64,000 bases of DNA, taken from Apostichopus japonicus. Its lineage: Eukaryota; Echinodermata; Holothuroidea; Aspidochirotida; Stichopodidae. Made by a program: the position numbers and the translations under genes. The DNA is taken from positions 15,146,521 to 15,210,520 of the forward strand of contig NC_092562.1 in the NCBI RefSeq assembly GCF_037975245.1, written 5' to 3'. Shown here piece after piece: positions 59,478 through 64,000 of this stretch. The notes beneath the pieces are model-generated. The model made no database searches. It was not told the DNA's origin and saw only the letters and a program-made list of their open reading frames with translations. Each line of letters starts with the position of its first letter. The first letter of the stretch is position 1.

Positions 59478-62424
59478 GTTTGATTTGCACATATTTTCTT
59501 CAAGTTTTCCCTCATATTGAAACAAAATAATGTTATCATCCAAGAATAAAATGAATATATAGGATATATGTACCTTCGCTAACAAACAGACATTATTTAG
59601 ATTGTAGGTAAGGTAACAAATTCCTGCAGAACTATCACAATTGTTACAGTGTATTAAAATAAGAGACTTTGTTCAAAAATGTAACAGCAGAGTAACAAAT
59701 TCCAAAACATATAAACAATCATGCTTCCATCAGAGGTATGCTTGTATTGATATAGCCATACAAGCTCATTTGTTGATCTCCTGTCACATCCATAACAAAA
59801 CTTATTCCTCCATCTCCCCCCCCCCACGAACACTCCCACCCCCAACCACCAGTGTGAATAAAAAGGGCACTTTTTTGTATTTTCCATAAATTATGCACTA
59901 GCCATTACAGGTTTTCAGCATTCAATATTGTAACCTGTTTCATCCAAGACTGTTGCTTAGCAACAACCACCGGTACCTCAACAAGGGTGCACAATAGTAA
60001 ACAGACCAACCTTGAGGTTCACACCCTCCGTTTGTAACAGCTTCTTCCCTTTGTCATCGGCCAAGATGCATCTCTGGATTCCCGGAGCTTGATGCATCAC
60101 AACCTGCTGTGCTACCTCTGAGATGATAGAAGTCACATCCAACTTACCACTGTCCATCATTTCGATCTGGAGGGAATCCACAAGCACAAAAATTAGCATA
60201 TTATTCATATTATTTACATATTATATCACAATATAAAAGTCAAGCAGAGGATAAACACAAATATGCAAAAATAAAATTGGGAATTTTTTTTTTTAGAGTG
60301 AACCAAAAAGTAACTGGCTTAAAATTGACTCAAACTGTAAGTCTCAGGAATATAAGTTGTATGTATGTATTTTAGATCCTCCTGCAAGCAGGAACTCACG
60401 AAAAAGCCATCATTGGCTTATCAAAGCCACAAGCTGACCAAAGTCAGTCTCTTACATTCATATTTAACGTCCATGATTATGAATTGTCAATTGTCAACAA
60501 CTCTGTAACTAGACGACATACATTAATCTTGGAGTGACTCAAACTCGGGACCTTATGATTGGAAGGCACCGGAATTAACCACTGAGCTAACACTCCCTTC
60601 TGTGTGCTCTAACAACGGATCAAACGGATCAACGGATCAATCACCCAACTGACAAATTATGTATTGCTTTGTCAAGAGTGTGGGTAAGAATATAGTTAAC
60701 TGACATAGCACTGACAGCAGGATCAAGCCACAATTTGTTCCATGCTCCCAAAAATTAGCAGGTGTGATTGAAAGAAAAAACACAAAGACATTTATAACCA
60801 AATTAATACAGAGTTTGAAAGAGCAAAGATCACATAATATCATAACAAATATGTAATAGAAGGGAAGATATATTGAATTTATCTTGTAAGCTCCTTTAAG
60901 TCCCTTAGTATAGCTACCCCTTAGATACTCCCCAGACATTAATGTAGCCCTAGAAGATGTTTACTCTCCAGTTTCTCTTGCTCGACGATAAAGAACATGA
61001 TCTAAATTTTACCCCTTCCAAAATCGATGCGATTTCAGACACCAGATATTCCATCTCCACAAGTGTGCATGTAGACTTGCAAATATCTTGTGTTCACTTG
61101 TGAATAGCTCTTGGGAGCATTTTTTGCCCATTTAGTCATACTTTTAGGGGTAGGCATATTGCGACCAATCATCTGTTTGTATTACAACATCTGCAGGTCT
61201 CCCTTAGCTTTCTAAGAAGGTTTTTTTTTTTATGCATCGGCCAGACATGTCAGACCTCAATCTGTACTCAGACGAGAAGAATCTCATAATCATTATTTTC
61301 ATTAACTGTGGTTCAAATTTTCTTGTGTTTCAAACGATATTAAATTTGGGAGGAGAGAATAAATCAGCAGGAAATCATTTAGAAGTTTTTATTTGGAGTG
61401 ATCACCAGTCTACCATTTGAAGGCTTTGTAACCTAACCTAACCTAAACCTAACCCGGCCAACCCTCCCCCAACCCTCATGGGTAATATCCATATACTGTA
61501 CCCTCTTCTCTCCACACTACAGGGGCAGGGGGGGGCACTTCCATAACATTTCAGTATCATTTTTGTTTTATTGAAGAAATGGGTACAAGGATGAGCTTTG
61601 ATCCAAAGATAAAATAATTATTCAAAGTCTTCTTACCTCAAAGGTAAACTCACACCATAGTGAATCTTTCTGATCATAGCTGTACGATTTGACCAATCCA
61701 CTTGAATGTATGACATGCTGTGAGTTGAAGAAGAAAGAAAAGAGGACAGATGTTAGGGAATGATAAACCACCAGGAAGGGGATAGGGAAGGGGAAAGGGG
61801 GGTGGACAAAGTGTAGGAGAGGGGGTAGGGCAGTGATGCTTCCTTCCATAAATCATGGACAATGAGTAAGATCTGCTTGTCAAATGAAATCCATAGAAAC
61901 ATTTTTGTAGTCATATCACAAAATGAACGGAGAGGTACGTAATAAGTCTGACTGTACACAAACACACATACATACAGACATACATAGGTTATACAAATGC
62001 ACACATACACACACAAAATATGTACCAAAGCTGTGACGACAAACATGAACTCAGTAGCTCACAATAATCCATACAGAATCATTTTTGTGAGTGATGAAAA
62101 GAAAGTTGCCTATAAAGTTTCAAGGAAACTACAAACACAACAAAACACGATGCTACAACTTTTTCATTCGATTCCAGGTATGTCGTACATCAAGAAACTG
62201 TAAGTACATTTCATTCTTGCACCGATTGATAATGATAGTCGGTGACTTACTGGAGGTATCACTTACTCTGATTCTGTTGGCTGCTTCAACATCTTCCTCA
62301 GTCGAGTGTTGCTTGCTCTCCTGCTCATTACTCTCTCCGTCTGAGGATCTCTCCTCTGCCCGGTCTTCATCTTTACTCGCATCCTCTTCTTCATCGTCGA
62401 CCTGTTTCTCGCCAACAAGCTCAT
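54636..62424 (-). CDS. POLR1A: RNA polymerase I largest subunit, C-terminal part (gene span, 6 exons)
   Basis: Gene-level entry. On the minus strand exons run 62424-62267, 61717-61637, 60166-60011, 59251-59141, 57759-57567 and 54736-54636, with phases consistent throughout. They encode the C-terminal end of RPA190/RPA1, the catalytic subunit of nucleolar RNA polymerase I that transcribes rRNA precursor. Identifying runs are [47 protein letters not shown], the KMTFES segment, and the closing [17 protein letters not shown]. The last is the standard end of Pol I largest subunits. The catalytic NADFDGD core and most of the protein lie beyond position 64000. The gene converges on AGBL4. Confidence 0.93.
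54737..57566. other. Last POLR1A intron
   Basis: 2.8 kb without recognisable coding sequence. Contains a C-rich run near 56517-56527 and a C/A-rich patch (57375-57410). The minus-strand open frames next to the 57567 exon are readthrough. Confidence 0.6.
57567..57759 (-). CDS. POLR1A: POLR1A exon: VYGI-VD-RHLSL-ADYM segment
   Basis: This 193-nt exon follows TTGGACAG and ends at CAAG|GTGCGT. It reads [20 protein letters not shown], then [20 protein letters not shown], then [20 protein letters not shown], then ATLQ plus one base. It corresponds to the very conserved C-terminal block of largest subunits (cleft/clamp side). The single leftover G joins GA of the last exon to give Gly. Confidence 0.96.
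57812..58224 (+). repeat. Recent 206-bp tandem duplication in a POLR1A intron
   Basis: Copies start at 57812 and 58018 (CTTGTGGATATCTTGTGCAT) and end at GATAAAGTAACAAC. I found only one clear difference (AATCTCAGCC versus AATCTTAGCC), so the event is young or the copies are being homogenised. Confidence 0.94.
58286..58345 (+). other. Weak tRNA-like promoter pair
   Basis: TGGCCGGTTGG (A-box-like, about 58290) and GGTTCAAATCG (B-box-like, about 58326) are about 36 bp apart. The T arm pairs poorly. It could be a decayed tRNA-derived retroposon, but no second copy is seen in the window. Confidence 0.3.
58833..59042 (-). mobile_element. tRNA-derived SINE with (ATAC)n tail, copy 2 (head lost)
   Basis: The body and tail match 37762-38034 and 60359-60596. 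The match ends just after GGGACCTTATGG, so the A-box end is missing. Small repeats of ACTCGAACTCGAACTC and GGACCTTAT mark the break. Confidence 0.88.
59141..59251 (-). CDS. POLR1A: POLR1A exon: YTND..HA..TFGIEAA segment
   Basis: This 111-nt exon (37 codons) reads [20 protein letters not shown], then [17 protein letters not shown], after acceptor TTTCCAG and before donor AAG|GTAAAT. The YTND-H-AMA-T-GIEAA pattern is a hallmark of RPA1 (equivalent of the SNDI..V...LGIEA(A/V)R segment in other polymerases). Confidence 0.95.
59379..59472. repeat. (AT)n microsatellite
   Basis: About 94 bp of AT with two CT interruptions, in a POLR1A intron. A 116-codon minus-strand frame through it is spurious. 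Confidence 0.95.
60011..60166 (-). CDS. POLR1A: POLR1A exon: GIQRC ... LQTEGVNL segment
   Basis: This 156-nt exon (52 codons) follows CCCTCCAG and ends at AAG|GTTGGT. It reads [20 protein letters not shown], then [20 protein letters not shown], then [12 protein letters not shown]. The GI(Q/E)RC and LQTEGVNL runs are characteristic of the Pol I largest subunit. Phase is 0 at both ends. Confidence 0.93.
60359..60596 (-). mobile_element. tRNA-derived SINE with (ATAC)n tail, copy 3 (full length)
   Basis: On the minus strand it begins GTGTTAGCTCAGTGG (A box inside), has GGTCCCGAGTTTGAGTCA (B-box region), the family body and an ATACATACAT tail. It is about 238 bp and, with copy 1, defines the family's full length. 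Confidence 0.88.
61430..61455 (-). repeat. Short telomere-like run (CCTAA)n
   Basis: AACCTAACCTAACCTAAACC then TAACCC: three to five imperfect TTAGG/TTAGGG units on the minus strand, in a POLR1A intron. Confidence 0.6.
61637..61717 (-). CDS. POLR1A: POLR1A exon: short jaw segment
   Basis: This 81-nt exon (27 codons) reads [20 protein letters not shown], then WCEFTFE, between acceptor CTCACAG and donor GAG|GTAAGA. The spaced Tyr residues and the xLWCE(F/V)T pattern fit the strand after the acidic loop in RPA1 proteins. Both ends are phase 0 and agree with the neighbours. Confidence 0.83.
62267..62424 (-). CDS. POLR1A: POLR1A exon: acidic linker in the jaw
   Basis: This 158-nt exon follows acceptor TTTCCTAG and ends at AGA|GTAAGT. 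It reads (D)[19 protein letters not shown], then [20 protein letters not shown], then [13 protein letters not shown]. About 22 of 53 residues are Asp or Glu and there are no hydrophobic stretches. Position before the conserved C-terminal part fits the acidic, poorly conserved jaw insertion of Pol I largest subunits (the expander or DNA-mimicking loop in yeast A190). Assignment rests on exon order, phase and composition, since the sequence itself is low complexity. Confidence 0.8.
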
Positions 62425-63180
62425 CTAGGAAACAAGAAAAAACAAAGGATGTGCCAGTGCCACAGAATACAGCCCTCCATGAACGAACAAACCATCATTA
62501 TGCAAGGCTGATACCTAGGTCTCCGAATTGTGTTTGGGCTCGGTGTAGTTGGATGTAACAAGGGGTAACTCATAAGAGTTTTAAAACAAGAAATCACCCC
62601 CCCCCCCAAAAAAAAAAACATAAAATTGTAAATCAACTTGTCAGGTTATCAATACTTCCCCACTTGTCCACCCCCCCTCTCCCTACACTCATACATACAC
62701 ACCTTTACTTAGCTCTAGGCAAGAACATCTTTCTCATTCATTACTAGGATATTAGAATGCAGCAAACATCATAATTTACAACCATTTTTCACCAACCAAT
62801 GTAATATTTGCATGGTTTGATACAGTCCAACCTTGAGAACTAGTTTTAATCATCTAGCCACTCCTTGCTACCGGTTTTAAAACACCACAAATAGGTTGGT
62901 TCAACAAATTTTCTTGTCATTTTGTTTCTTTATAAATCTCTGAAGTCTTTTGCCTACTTTCCTTGCTATCAATGTCAATTTGTTGGACTAAAGATGTTCC
63001 TAAGGCAACTCACCCTCACATTGATGTTAAAACTATACCACTATCAGATGGTAACTAATTTAGTGCAAATAGCTGTAAATATCAGTTTTTCTTCTCACCC
63101 CCTCCCCCCTGCTGTATTTCCACACCCACTTCACAACATGAGGCATAAAACTGTTCAGTACATATTGTTCTATATGTTTA
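62425..63180. other. POLR1A intron, no exon recognised
   Basis: The exon preceding the acidic linker was not found up to the window end, so it probably lies beyond 64000. There are poly(C) runs near 62600 and 62671. Confidence 0.5.
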
Positions 63181-63184
63181 TCCA

Positions 63185-63365
63185 CTACTATATGAAACTA
63201 AAACTAAAACTGTTTTGAAGACACACCTGTTTTCGTTGTTATAATTGTTATGTTTACTCTTATTGTATATTGTGTACATATCTTTCACTTTCTTTTGTAC
63301 AGGTCGGTGAGACTTTATTGTAAGTTGCGCTATATAAGAACTGTTTATTATTGTAATTATATGAC
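63185..63365 (+). mobile_element. Probable 3' tail of a non-LTR retrotransposon
   Basis: TTGAAGACACACCTGTTTTC would read LKTHLFSLL-like, resembling the C-terminal end of some LINE reverse transcriptases (one frame, degenerate). About 115 bp later comes TTGCGCTATATAAGAACTGT and TTATTATTGTAATTAT, a tail common in invertebrate retroposons. There is no intact ORF. Confidence 0.45.
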
Positions 63366-63639
63366 CTTCAGATTAATGTGCACATTGCTCTTAATCTGCT
63401 ATATTGCACAATTCATTTTGCTGTCCCTCATAACATCAACATCATATTTACCATTGCTTACCTCCAGTCATACTAATGCACGCCTTCCCATGATGCAATG
63501 CACACTCGGCATACCTCCCCATCACCCATTCCTAACCACTCTATAGGTCATAACAGACACTACACATAACCCTTCCAATTCCCTCGTTTCCTGAATATCT
63601 GCTGTCCCATGTTTAATCATTTAGTGTTATATCAGGTAT

Positions 63640-63885
63640 TCATCCACTGTCCTTCAGTATACACACACACACGCATGTTTGTATTACATTCAGACCGAGG
63701 ACCCCATTGTATTTTCCATTGTTCAAATCCACGTACCCTAACCTTAACAATACCCCATACAATAGAATTCTTCCGAGGACGTGGTGATTCTTTAGAAATC
63801 ACAACCGAGGACCTAAAATTCTTTTGTTCAAGTCCTTGGTCAGAATACAAAACAAACGCACGCACACACACACACACACACACGA
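63640..63885. repeat. CA microsatellites and CCGAGGAC-containing repeat
   Basis: (CA)n at 63660-63672 and about 63863-63882 flank a stretch with three copies of (A/T)CCGAGGAC (about 63693, 63770, 63803) and of ATTCTT. It is probably part of an uncharacterised repeat. Confidence 0.5.
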
Positions 63886-64000
63886 ATGGGCAAGCTGTGT
63901 TGATTAATTAGAAGTACTGAATAGGACCCAGTCAATGTTAATAACAAAAATTATAGAGTGCTGGGAGAAAGAGTGGGGGAGGGTGGGGAAGGAGACAGGA

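Noticed and set aside
62091-62558. Plus-strand 155-codon Ser-rich open frame
   Set aside because: It is the antisense shadow of the acidic POLR1A exon.

Overview
The window is nuclear DNA of an animal. Protein-coding information is confined to short exons with GT-AG borders inside long AT-rich introns, alongside transposon relics, tRNA-derived SINEs, minisatellites and long (AT)n tracts. No complete single-exon host gene, rRNA, CRISPR or operon structure is visible. Exon sequences are strongly animal-like, and the repeat content suggests a marine invertebrate deuterostome, perhaps an echinoderm. The lineage is an inference from style, not from a search.

Two host genes face each other. On the + strand, eight exons between 8137 and 44088 encode the catalytic part of a cytosolic carboxypeptidase of the AGBL4/CCP6 type, a deglutamylase of tubulin and other proteins. 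All zinc and catalytic residues are present. The N-terminal exons are not seen and probably lie before the window. On the - strand, six exons between 62424 and 54636 encode the C-terminal end of the largest subunit of RNA polymerase I (POLR1A/RPA190): an acidic jaw-loop segment, the end of the jaw/cleft region and the true C-terminus. The rest of POLR1A lies beyond position 64000. The 3' ends converge across about 10.5 kb of intergenic DNA. The two genes have no evident functional link.

Repeats by region:
- 2.5-4.8 kb: old internal duplications and AT tracts.
- 5.3 and 22.4 kb: two inverted copies of one TTAA-flanked MITE, on either side of AGBL4 exons A-C.
- 15.5-16.3 kb: about five GATC-rich units of roughly 150 bp.
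- 17.2-19.4 kb: a tRNA-derived SINE, a hAT-like MITE with 8-bp target duplications, and a second terminal-inverted-repeat element.
- 23.6-24.0 kb: two tandem arrays.
- 26.5-28.3 kb: a 99-bp minisatellite of about 17 units.
- 40.0-40.6 kb: a 142-bp G-rich minisatellite that begins exactly at an AGBL4 splice donor.
- 47.7-48.9 kb: a short Penelope-like element relic with a GIY-YIG endonuclease ORF, a 28-bp perfect inverted repeat at its ends and a hammerhead-like motif.
- 52.0 kb: a palindromic 27-bp array.
- 57.8-60.6 kb: a fresh 206-bp duplication and two SINE copies in POLR1A introns. The same SINE family is also in AGBL4 at 37.8 kb.

The most unusual items are the compact inverted-repeat-bounded Penelope relic, the minisatellite fused to a splice donor, and the inverted MITE pair that could promote back-splicing. 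No convincing wholly new gene system was found. All exon borders are manual calls from splice consensus, reading-frame continuity and recalled family resemblance.
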